Shown piece after piece: positions 17,083 through 24,840 of a stretch of 64,000 bases of DNA; within the stretch, counting starts at the first letter, position 1, and the number at the start of each line of letters is the position of its first letter. A program made the translations under genes and the position numbers. Under the pieces are notes generated by a model. It saw only the letters and a list, made by a program, of their open reading frames with translations. It had not been told where the DNA came from and searched no databases. The DNA comes from Rhodospirillales bacterium (GTDB taxonomy: Bacteria > Pseudomonadota > Alphaproteobacteria > ATCC43930 > CGMCC-115725), in the NCBI GenBank assembly GCA_028288725.1, contig JAQGIC010000136.1, forward strand, positions 28,086 to 92,085. The letters are read 5' to 3'.

Positions 17083-18654
17083 TCATGCCTTGGTTACCTT
17101 GGCCCGCGCAAAGCCGTCGTTGAGGCCGATCGCCGAATTGACCAGATTCTGGATGTTGCTGCGGTAGATCGTCGGGAATTCCAGCTCGATCAGCCAAGCG
17201 ACCGGCACCTCGTCGACCAGGATCTTCTGCGCTTCGGTATAGATCGCGCGCCGGCGGGTCGGGTTCGGTTCCTTGGCCCCGCGCTCGAACAGCTCGTCGA
17301 CCTTGGGGTTCGAGTAGCCGGACACATTGTTCCAGGGCGAGCCCTTCTGGATATTCGACGTCGTGTAGTTGCGCTGCACGCCCAGCGCCGGGTCGCCATA
17401 CTGGTACAGATAGGTGAAGGCCAGGTCGTAGTCCCAGTTGTTCAGCTTCTCGTTCCAGCCGGCGACGTCGGTCGCCTGCAGCTCGACCTTGATGCCGACC
17501 TCGGCCAGATTCTGCCGCGCCATCTCGGCGAAGCGCTGCCAGGTCTCGCCATAGGGCAGCGGCAGCAGGCGCAGCGTCTCGCCCTTGTAGCCGGCCTCGG
17601 CCAACAGGGCCTTCGCCTTGGCCTTGTCGTGCGGGTAGGGGGTGACGTCGTCGCTGTGGAAGCGGGTCGTGGTCGAGAACGGGCCGGTCGCGACCTTGCC
17701 GAAGCCGTACCAGGCGACGTTCTTCATCGCCTCGCGGTCGAGCGCGTACATGATCGCCTTGCGCACGCGCACGTCGGCCAGCGGACCGCTGCGGTTGTTC
17801 AGCCACATCCAGCAATGCGGCCCGAAAAATTCCCAGCCCTTGGTCGTGACGTCGGTCTTGGGCAGCGCCTTCAGGCGTTGAATATCGAAATACTCGATCG
17901 TGCCGCCCGGCATGACATCCATCTTGCCGGACTCGTAGGCCGCCGCGCGCGAGGCGGCGTCGGGAATGACGTGGAAATAGATCCCGTCGATCCCGGGAAA
18001 TCCCGCCTCGTGATAGGCCTCGTGCCTGACGAGCTGGATATAGGAGCCCTTGACCCATTCCTTGAACTTGAACGGGCCGGTGCCGATCGGCGTGTTGTTG
18101 GCCGGGTTGGTGCGATAGTCGGTGCCGTCATAGAGATGCTTCGGCACGATCGGCATGGTGCCGACCTCGAACAGGCCGATGAACGGCCCGAACGGGTATT
18201 TCAGCTTGAAGATGACCGTGTCGGCGTCGGGTGCGGTGATGCTGTCGACCGCGACCAGCGAGGAGCGCAGGCGCGCATGGGTCTCGCGCAGCAGCTTGTC
18301 GACGCTGAACACCACATCGTCGGCGCTGAACGGCTTGCCGTCGTGCCAGGTCACGCCAGGCTTCAGCTTGAAGCTGTAGGTCAGCGCATCCTCGCTGATC
18401 GTCCAGGAGGCGGCCAGGCCGGGCATCGGATTGAGCTCGGCGTCGTAGCGCAGCAGCCCCTCGTAGATATTGCCGGCGACCAGCTGGGTCGGGCCGTTCT
18501 GGATGAGTGCCAGCATCAGGCCCGGCGGCTCGGGATTGATCGCGACATTGAGCACGCCGTTGGCGACACCCTGGGAAAAGGCGGTCCAAGGCTGGCCGGC
18601 CGCGATCAAACCGGTCGTGGCGGAGGCGATCTTGATGAAGTCACGACGAAGCAT
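17083..18654 (-). CDS. Family 5 extracellular solute-binding protein (peptide/opine type)
   Basis: 523 residues. The N-terminus LRRDFIKIASATTGLIAAG has a twin-arginine-like motif, suggesting Tat export before periplasmic folding. Typical SBP_bac_5 segments follow: LKPGVTWHDGKPFSADDVVF, the GTGPFKFKEW block, and VRKAIMYALDREA. It sets the specificity of the DppBCDF-type importer. Given the neighbouring amidohydrolase, M20 deacylase and transaminase, the ligand may be an acylated amine or peptide-like molecule rather than a plain dipeptide (inference). Confidence 0.93.
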   Translation of the reverse strand: MLRRDFIKIASATTGLIAAGQPWTAFSQGVANGVLNVAINPEPPGLMLALIQNGPTQLVAGNIYEGLLRYDAELNPMPGLAASWTISEDALTYSFKLKPGVTWHDGKPFSADDVVFSVDKLLRETHARLRSSLVAVDSITAPDADTVIFKLKYPFGPFIGLFEVGTMPIVPKHLYDGTDYRTNPANNTPIGTGPFKFKEWVKGSYIQLVRHEAYHEAGFPGIDGIYFHVIPDAASRAAAYESGKMDVMPGGTIEYFDIQRLKALPKTDVTTKGWEFFGPHCWMWLNNRSGPLADVRVRKAIMYALDREAMKNVAWYGFGKVATGPFSTTTRFHSDDVTPYPHDKAKAKALLAEAGYKGETLRLLPLPYGETWQRFAEMARQNLAEVGIKVELQATDVAGWNEKLNNWDYDLAFTYLYQYGDPALGVQRNYTTSNIQKGSPWNNVSGYSNPKVDELFERGAKEPNPTRRRAIYTEAQKILVDEVPVAWLIELEFPTIYRSNIQNLVNSAIGLNDGFARAKVTKA

Positions 18655-18743
18655 GGTACCCCCTGTTGAGATGGGCCGGTCTTATGTTGTGTTCTTGATG
18701 CCCGCGCGGCCTTGCTGGCCGCTTCGGTGATTTTTGTCGCCCG

Positions 18744-19505
18744 TCAGTCGCGATAGGACCCGGGAACCGGCGGCTCCAGATAGCGCAGCAGCGCCGACCA
18801 TTCGCGCTGGATATGGCCGGTGCGCCGGTTGCTGTCGCCGCCCTCGTATTGGCGCGCGGTTAGTTGGGCGACCTCGGGCTCGACCGGGTTCACGGCCTGG
18901 CCGGTCGATTGGATCGCGACCTGGACGCGGCAGGCGCGCTCCAGATTGTGCATCAGGATGAACGCCTCGGCGACCGAGGCGCCGGCGGTCAAGAGACCGT
19001 GGTTGCGCAGGATCATCGCCTTGGCGGATCCCAGATCGGCGATCAGCCGCGAACGCTCGTCCAGATCGAGCGCGATGCCTTCGTAGCCATGGTAGGCGAT
19101 GCGGTCGTGGAACTGCAGGCTCCACTGATTGCACGGCTGCAGGCCCTCTTTGAGCGACGAGACGGCGACGCCGGCATAGGTGTGGGTATGCAGCACGCAG
19201 GCGGCATCGTGCCGGGCGCTGTGGATCGCGCTGTGAATGGTGAAGCCGGCCGGATTGATATCGTAGGGCGTGTCGTCGACGATGCGGCCCTCCAGGTCGA
19301 CCTTGACCAGCGACGAGGCCGTGATCTCCCGGAACAGCATGCCGTAGGGATTGATCAGAAAATGACCATCGCTGTCCGGCACGCGGGCAGAAATATGGGT
19401 GTAGATGACGTCGTCCATGCCGAAATGGGCGACCAGGCGATAGCAGGCGGCCAGATCCTGGCGGACCGTCCATTCGGCGTCGGGCATGCGGAACGGCTTC
19501 GGCAT
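18744..19505 (-). CDS. Class II aldolase/adducin-family protein
   Basis: 253 residues. Zn-binding histidines are visible in LHTHTYAGVAVSS and LRNHGLLTAG, with an upstream acidic segment as in the fuculose-phosphate aldolase fold. The family includes aldolases and decarboxylases acting on hydroxy-oxo acids. First gene of the minus-strand operon, 89 bp before the binding protein, reading away from a tandem GntR-type operator. The actual reaction is not identifiable. Confidence 0.88.
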   Translation of the reverse strand: MPKPFRMPDAEWTVRQDLAACYRLVAHFGMDDVIYTHISARVPDSDGHFLINPYGMLFREITASSLVKVDLEGRIVDDTPYDINPAGFTIHSAIHSARHDAACVLHTHTYAGVAVSSLKEGLQPCNQWSLQFHDRIAYHGYEGIALDLDERSRLIADLGSAKAMILRNHGLLTAGASVAEAFILMHNLERACRVQVAIQSTGQAVNPVEPEVAQLTARQYEGGDSNRRTGHIQREWSALLRYLEPPVPGSYRD

Positions 19506-19570
19506 GGCGTCACTCTTCCCCGGATTGCCTCATTCGCACTCATACGATCATGGTGCTCAGGGTTCGTCAA

Positions 19571-19594
19571 CTGTCGACAGTCGGCTGTCGACAG
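19571..19594. promoter_or_regulatory. Tandem palindromic operator CTGTCGACAG x2
   Basis: Two identical 10-bp perfect palindromes, 19571-19580 and 19585-19594, separated by TCGG. They lie in the 153-bp divergent promoter region between the aldolase operon and the GntR gene. GntR/FCD regulators typically bind short palindromes centred on GTCGAC- or GTATAC-like cores. This is the likely shared control site for both operons. Confidence 0.75.
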
Positions 19595-19658
19595 CTTATG
19601 GTGCCCTTAGACGGAAAGCGCCGCGCTGCCTAAGATGGTGCCGTCCGATGCATGAGGA

Positions 19659-20378
19659 ATGCCAGGAGCCATGACCCTGTCCGCCACGCCGTTCGTTCCC
19701 GTCGAAGTGCCCGATTTGGTCGATGTGATCGAGGCGGAACTGACCCGCGCGATCGTCGAGGGCAGGCTCCGCCCCGGTGCCCGCGTGGTCGAAGCGGAGA
19801 CGGCGCGGCAGATGGGCGTCAGCCGGGCCCCGGTGCGCGAGGCGGCCCGTCGCATGGAACGGCAGGGGCTGCTGGTGGCGAAGCCGCGCCACGGCTTTTT
19901 CGTGCGCGAGATCACGGTCAAGGAGATCGACGATCTCTACGGCGTCCGCCTGGCGCTGGAGGAATGCGCCGTCGCCGGCGCCTGCGCCAGGATCGACGCC
20001 GCCGGCATCGCCCGGCTGCAGGCGCAGATCGATCTGATGTGCGCCGAGACGCTCGGCCTCACGCCGCCGCAGCGCATCCAGCTCGACCTGCAATTCCACC
20101 TGATGCTGTGCGAGCTGTCGGACAACGAGCGCCTGTTGCGCCTGTTCGCGACGATCGAGACCGAGGTGCGCATGATCATCGCGCTGCTCGACAATCACTA
20201 TCAGGACCCGCTGTTCGTGGCGAAGGCGCATCAACCGATCCTCGACGCGATCATCGCCCAGGACGAGGCCGCGGCCCGCGCGCAGATGCGCGAGCATATC
20301 ACCTCGGCCTGGCATCATGTGCGCGACCTGTTCACCAGCCAGCATCCCCAGCCTTTCCGGGAGAATGAGCCGTCATGA
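19659..20378 (+). CDS. GntR-family transcriptional regulator (FCD)
   Basis: 239 residues from 19659; an ATG at 19671 (235 residues, AGGAG immediately before it) is equally possible. Winged helix: AETARQMGVSRAPVREAARR, then RHGFFV; the C-terminal FCD domain carries metal/effector-ligand Asp and His positions (for example LQFHLMLCELS and AKAHQPILDAI). It is divergent from the aldolase-importer operon and first gene of the amidohydrolase operon, with the tandem operator between. It probably represses both until the substrate or an intermediate binds. Confidence 0.9.
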   Translation: MPGAMTLSATPFVPVEVPDLVDVIEAELTRAIVEGRLRPGARVVEAETARQMGVSRAPVREAARRMERQGLLVAKPRHGFFVREITVKEIDDLYGVRLALEECAVAGACARIDAAGIARLQAQIDLMCAETLGLTPPQRIQLDLQFHLMLCELSDNERLLRLFATIETEVRMIIALLDNHYQDPLFVAKAHQPILDAIIAQDEAAARAQMREHITSAWHHVRDLFTSQHPQPFRENEPS

Positions 20379-21403
20379 AGATCGCCTATAGCGAACGCCA
20401 TCAGCTGCACGACCCGCAATTCTTCCTGGTGCGCGGCCAGCCGCAGCGCAGTGCCGAGCAGCCGGAACGAGCCGTCCGACTGCTGGCGGCGCTCGACCGG
20501 CGCCGCGGCGATATTCACGCGCCGGCCAATTTCGGTCCCGGTCCGCGCGCGGCGATCCATACGCCGGCCTATCTCGACTTTCTGGAGGGTGCCCACGCGG
20601 CCTGGCAGGCCCTGGGCAATGCCTCCGCCGAGGTTCTGCCGAACATGCACCCCCTGCCGGGCCAGCCGGTGACATACCCGGAGGGCATCGTCGGCCGCGC
20701 CGGCTATCACATGGCCGATACCGCCTGCCCGATCGGTGCCGGCACCTGGGCGGCCGCGACGCAAGCCGCCCATACCGCGGTCCAGGCGGCACAATGGGTG
20801 ATGGATGGCGAACGGGCGGCCTATGCGCTATGCCGGCCGCCGGGCCATCACGCCTATGCCGACCGCGCCGGCGGCTTCTGCTTCCTCAATAATTCGGCGA
20901 TCGCCGCCGACTATCTCCGGGCGCGTCACAGCCGCGTGGCGATCCTCGATGTCGACGTGCACCACGGCAACGGCACCCAGGGCATCTTCTACCATCGCCG
21001 CGACGTCTTGACCGTCTCGCTCCATGCCGATCCGCGCGCGTTCTACCCGTTCTTCGTGGGCTATGGCCATGAGCGGGGCGAGGGCGACGGGCTCGGCTAT
21101 AATCTGAACGTGCCGCTGCCCTATGGCACCGGCGACGCGGATTATCTGACCGCGCTCCGCGCGGCCCAGCGCCAGATCGCCGCCTTCGCGCCGGGCGCGC
21201 TGGTCGTCGCCCTGGGGCTCGACGCGTTCGAGGGCGATCCGCTCAAGGGCCTCGCCATCACCACCCCCGGCTTCGCCGCGATCGGTGCCGAGATCGCGCG
21301 GCTGGGCCTGCCGACCGTGTTCGTGCAGGAAGGCGGCTATCTGTCGGACGCGCTCGGCCGGAATCTGGTCAGCGCGCTCGATGGCTTCGAAGGGGCGGTC
21401 TGA
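20375..21403 (+). CDS. Histone deacetylase-family amidohydrolase (acetylpolyamine amidohydrolase-like)
   Basis: 342 residues, the bacterial acetylpolyamine-amidohydrolase length. Class II HDAC active-site motifs are complete: PPGHHA (tandem His), GFCFLNNSAIAA, DVDVHHGNGT (Zn-ligand Asp and His), LGLDAFEGDP (second Zn Asp) and QEGGYL. The family hydrolyses N-acyl groups from amines such as acetylpolyamines. The ATG overlaps the regulator stop (ATGA). Next to an M20 deacylase, a transaminase and an ABC importer, it likely performs an early deacylation. Confidence 0.92.
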   Translation: MKIAYSERHQLHDPQFFLVRGQPQRSAEQPERAVRLLAALDRRRGDIHAPANFGPGPRAAIHTPAYLDFLEGAHAAWQALGNASAEVLPNMHPLPGQPVTYPEGIVGRAGYHMADTACPIGAGTWAAATQAAHTAVQAAQWVMDGERAAYALCRPPGHHAYADRAGGFCFLNNSAIAADYLRARHSRVAILDVDVHHGNGTQGIFYHRRDVLTVSLHADPRAFYPFFVGYGHERGEGDGLGYNLNVPLPYGTGDADYLTALRAAQRQIAAFAPGALVVALGLDAFEGDPLKGLAITTPGFAAIGAEIARLGLPTVFVQEGGYLSDALGRNLVSALDGFEGAV

Positions 21404-22683
21404 TGCCGGACCCGTCGGCCACCGGCCGTATTCTCGCGGCCGTCGATGCCGGCTTCGACGCGCAGGTGGCCTTCACCCAGGATCTCGTCCGCTTCCCGTC
21501 GATCCGCGGGGTCGAGCATCCGGCGCAGGACTTCATGCATGATTCCATGCGGGCGCGCGGCCTGGCGATGGATCGCTGGACCATCGACATCGACGCGATC
21601 AAGCATCATCCGGGCTTCTCGCCGGTCTGCGTCAGCTACGAAAACGCGGTCAATGTGGTCGGGACCTGGCGGCCGGACACGCAGACCGGCCGCTCGCTGA
21701 TCCTGAACGGCCATATCGACGTGGTGCCGACCGGGCCGCTTGAACATTGGACGACGCCGCCGTTCGAACCGCGCATCGCCGATGGCTGGATGTATGGCCG
21801 GGGCTCGGCCGATATGAAGGCGGGCCTGGCTGCGAACCTGTTCGCGTTCGATGCCATTCGTGCCGCGGGCTTCCTGCCGGCGGCGCCGATCTATTTCCAG
21901 TCGGTCGTCGAAGAGGAATGTACCGGCAACGGCGCGCTCGCCTGCCTGGCGCGCGGCTATAGGGCCGATGCCGCGATCATTCCGGAACCGGAGGACGACA
22001 AGCTGGTCCGGGCCAACACCGGCGTGCTCTGGTTCAAGGTGACGGTCGAAGGGCGGCCGACCCATACGCGGGTCATGGGCGAGGGCGCCAATGCCATCGA
22101 TGCCGCCTACCGGGTGATCGGGGCCCTGCGCCAGTTGGAGACCCGCTGGAATTCCGTGCGGGGCGCGCATCGCCATTTCGAGGATCTGGACCACCCGATC
22201 AATCTCAACATCGGTCGGATCGAGGGCGGCGACTGGGCCTCGAGCGTGCCGGCCTGGTGCAGCTTCGAAGCGCGCATCGCGATCTACCCGGGCACGACCG
22301 CCAAGGACGCGGCCGAGGAGATCGAGGCCTGCATCCGCCAGGCGGCCAACAGCGACGCTTTTCTGCGCAACCGGCCGCCGGCGGTGCTGTTCCACGGCTT
22401 CTTCGCCGAGGGCTACGTACTGCCGGAAGGGACGGAGGCCGAGGCCGTGCTCGCCCGCTCCTTCGCCGCGATCCACAACCGGCCGCTCGAAAGCTTCGTT
22501 ACGCCCGGCTATCTCGACGCCCGCGTGTTCATGCTCTATGCCGATACGCCGTGCCTGGTCTATGGCCCCTTGTCCGAGGATATTCACGGCTATGACGAGC
22601 GGGTCAATCTGGACTCCGTCCGTCGCGTGACGAAGACGCTGGCCCTGTTCATCGCCGACTGGTGCGGACTCCATTCGACCTGA
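21403..22683 (+). CDS. M20-family metallo-deacylase (ArgE/DapE-like)
   Basis: 426 residues. Di-zinc peptidase/deacylase signatures: NGHIDVVPTG (first metal His/Asp), the YGRGSADMKAG block (bridging Asp), VVEEECTGNG (catalytic Glu pair), and a central dimerisation/lid domain (about 190-310). It hydrolyses N-acyl amino acids or small peptides. TGATG overlap with the amidohydrolase gene shows translational coupling. Two different amide hydrolases in one operon suggest a substrate with two amide bonds or two acylation states. Confidence 0.93.
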   Translation: MPDPSATGRILAAVDAGFDAQVAFTQDLVRFPSIRGVEHPAQDFMHDSMRARGLAMDRWTIDIDAIKHHPGFSPVCVSYENAVNVVGTWRPDTQTGRSLILNGHIDVVPTGPLEHWTTPPFEPRIADGWMYGRGSADMKAGLAANLFAFDAIRAAGFLPAAPIYFQSVVEEECTGNGALACLARGYRADAAIIPEPEDDKLVRANTGVLWFKVTVEGRPTHTRVMGEGANAIDAAYRVIGALRQLETRWNSVRGAHRHFEDLDHPINLNIGRIEGGDWASSVPAWCSFEARIAIYPGTTAKDAAEEIEACIRQAANSDAFLRNRPPAVLFHGFFAEGYVLPEGTEAEAVLARSFAAIHNRPLESFVTPGYLDARVFMLYADTPCLVYGPLSEDIHGYDERVNLDSVRRVTKTLALFIADWCGLHST

Positions 22684-22723
22684 TAAGCCATCGGGCGTGG
22701 CACGAGATCAGGAAGGATAGCCG

Positions 22724-24337
22724 ATGCGCGACGTCGTCATCGTCGGGGGCGGTCACAACGGCCTGGTGTGCGCGACCTATCTGGCCCGGGCGGGGCTGAC
22801 GGTGACGGTGCTGGAGCGCCGTTCCGTGGTCGGCGGCGCCGCCGTGACCGAGGAGTTCCATCCCGGTTTTCGCAATTCGGTCGCCGCCTACACGGTGTCG
22901 CTGCTCAATCCCAAAATCATCCGGGACCTGGATCTGGCCGGGCATGGCCTCCGGATCGTCGAGCGGGACCTGTCTAATTTCCTGCCGCTGGAAGACGGGC
23001 GCTACCTGAAGATCGGCAACGGCAGGACCTATGAGGAAGTCGCGAAATTCTCCCGCCGCGACGCCGATCGGCTGGCGGCCTATGCCGCCCATCTGGATGC
23101 GGTCGGCGACGTGCTGCGCGACCTGGTGCTGCAGACCCCGCCCAACCTGTCCGGCGGGGGCTGGCTCGCGGCCCTGCCGGAACTGCTCAAGGCCGGCACG
23201 CTCGCGCGCCGGATGGGCCGGCTCGATATCGAGCAGCAGCGCGAACTGCTGGATCTGTTCGCGAAATCGGCCGGTGACTATCTGGACGGTTGGTTCGAAA
23301 GCGATCCGATCAAGGCGGCCTATGGCTTCGACGGCATCGTCGGCAATTTCGCGAGCCCCTATCAGGCCGGTTCGGCCTATGTGCTGCTGCACCATACGTT
23401 CGGCGAGGTCAACGGCAAGAAGGGCGTCTGGGGCCATGCGATCGGCGGCATGGGCGCCATCAGCCAGGCGATTGCCCGCGCGGCCGAAGCCGCCGGCGTC
23501 GAGATCCGGACCGACAGCCCGGTTAGCGAGATCCTGGTCGAGCAGGGCCGCGCGGTCGGCGTCGCGACCACCAGGGGCGACATCGTCCGCGGCACGGCGA
23601 TCGTCTCCAACCTCAATCCCAAGCTGCTCTATCGCGACCTGATCGATCCCGCGGTGCTGCCGCCGGATTTCCTGCGCCGGATCGGCAATTGGCGCTGCGG
23701 CTCCGGCACGTTCCGCATGAACGTCGCCCTGTCGGAACTGCCGGATTTCACAGCCCTGCCCGGACGCGAGCGGGCCGAGCATCATGCCTCCGGCATCATC
23801 ATGGCGCCCAGCCTCGCCTATATGGAGGAGGCCTTTGTCGACGCGCGCCGCGGCGGCTGGTCCAAGAAACCAATCGTCGAACTGCTGATCCCCTCGACGC
23901 TCGACGACAGCCTGGCGCCGCCGGGCGCCCATGTCGCCAGCCTGTTCTGCCAGCATGTGGCGCCGGAGCTGCCCGACGGCGCGTCCTGGGACGATCATCG
24001 CGACACGGTCGCCGATCTGATGATCGAGACGGTCAACGGCTTCGCTCCCAATTTCAAGGCATCCGTCATCGCCCGGCAGATCAACAGCCCGCTCGACCTG
24101 GAGCGGACCTTCGGGCTGATCGGCGGCGACATCTTCCATGGCGCGCTCGATCTCAATCAGATCTTCTCGGCCCGGCCGATGCTGGGCCATGCCGACTATC
24201 GCGGGCCGCTGCCCGGGCTCTACATGTGCGGCGCCGGGACCCACCCGGGTGGCGGCGTCACCGGCGCGCCCGGCCATAACGCGGCGCGGGAGATCCTGAT
24301 CGACTTCCGCAAGCGGCGGCTGCGCCGGGCGCCGTAG
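22724..24337 (+). CDS. FAD-dependent oxidoreductase, phytoene desaturase-like
   Basis: 537 residues. FAD-binding motif VVIVGGGHNGLVCATYLARA at the N-terminus with ER acidic end (LERR), a mid-domain GGMGAISQAIARAA segment and a C-terminal MCGAGTHPGGGVTGAPG motif, all typical of the CrtI-like/PDS amine-oxidase clan. No carotenoid genes are nearby, so a role in oxidising a C-C or C-N bond of the imported compound is more likely. 41 bp after the M20 gene; its TAG stop starts repeat copy B. Confidence 0.88.
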   Translation: MRDVVIVGGGHNGLVCATYLARAGLTVTVLERRSVVGGAAVTEEFHPGFRNSVAAYTVSLLNPKIIRDLDLAGHGLRIVERDLSNFLPLEDGRYLKIGNGRTYEEVAKFSRRDADRLAAYAAHLDAVGDVLRDLVLQTPPNLSGGGWLAALPELLKAGTLARRMGRLDIEQQRELLDLFAKSAGDYLDGWFESDPIKAAYGFDGIVGNFASPYQAGSAYVLLHHTFGEVNGKKGVWGHAIGGMGAISQAIARAAEAAGVEIRTDSPVSEILVEQGRAVGVATTRGDIVRGTAIVSNLNPKLLYRDLIDPAVLPPDFLRRIGNWRCGSGTFRMNVALSELPDFTALPGRERAEHHASGIIMAPSLAYMEEAFVDARRGGWSKKPIVELLIPSTLDDSLAPPGAHVASLFCQHVAPELPDGASWDDHRDTVADLMIETVNGFAPNFKASVIARQINSPLDLERTFGLIGGDIFHGALDLNQIFSARPMLGHADYRGPLPGLYMCGAGTHPGGGVTGAPGHNAAREILIDFRKRRLRRAP

Positions 24338-24400
24338 AGCCTGATCCGATCAAACGGGTCGGTTTGATCGGTGAATCAGTCTCCAAATATTTGGTCTCTA
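24335..24400. repeat. Palindromic repeat copy B (left half of the element)
   Basis: Starts TAGAGCCTGATCCGATCAAA, where the TAG is the stop of the FAD oxidoreductase gene. It continues through a GGTTTGATCGGTGAATCAGT core to CAAATATTTG, then stops; the second hairpin of full copies is missing. It is oriented opposite to copy C on the other side of the ferredoxin gene. Confidence 0.8.
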
Positions 24401-24464
24401 TTTGCAGTGCCGGGCGATTCCATGGCCTATGGGCAGCCTCAATCCCGATCGAGCAGGAGACGAT

Positions 24465-24728
24465 ATGTTCAAGGTTCGCGCCGCCCGCAGCGGCATCGAG
24501 CGCGATGTGCCGGCCGACAGGAGCATCGCCGCCGTGCTGCTGGAAGCGGGCGTGGCGCTCGAACTCTCCTGCGAACAGGGCGTCTGCGGCACCTGCCTGA
24601 CCGATGTGATCGAAGGCACGCCCGAGCACCGGGACATGTATCTGAGCGACGAGGAGAAGCTGGCCAACAAGCAGATGCTGGTCTGCTGCTCCCGCTCGCG
24701 CTCCGCCTTGCTCGTGCTGGATCTCTAG
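24465..24728 (+). CDS. [2Fe-2S] plant-type ferredoxin (VanB C-terminal-domain-like)
   Basis: 87 residues from the ATG at 24465 (GCAGGAGA 7 bases upstream). Cluster ligands appear as CEQGVCGTC followed by a distal Cys in MLVCCS. The arrangement and length match the C-terminal ferredoxin domain of vanillate-demethylase/phthalate-dioxygenase-type reductases, here as a free protein. It could pass electrons to or from the upstream FAD oxidoreductase. The gene is bracketed by inverted copies B and C of the palindromic repeat. Confidence 0.9.
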   Translation: MFKVRAARSGIERDVPADRSIAAVLLEAGVALELSCEQGVCGTCLTDVIEGTPEHRDMYLSDEEKLANKQMLVCCSRSRSALLVLDL

Positions 24729-24839
24729 CGCGATGATATGAGGCCTGCTCGGCTCATATCTGAATCGCACTTTAGATCAAATATTTAGAGACTGATTCAC
24801 CGATCAAGCCGAGCCGACATGATCGCATCCGGGCTCTAG
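24726..24839. repeat. Palindromic repeat copy C (full length, reverse orientation)
   Basis: 114 bp. Its TAG start is the ferredoxin stop, and it ends GGGCTCTAG next to the stop of the convergent decaheme gene. Contains GATATGAGGCC...GGCTCATATC and GACTGATTCACCGATCAAGC, the reverse complement of the core of copies E-G. It acts as a spacer/terminator between convergent operons. Confidence 0.85.
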
Positions 24840-24840
24840 T

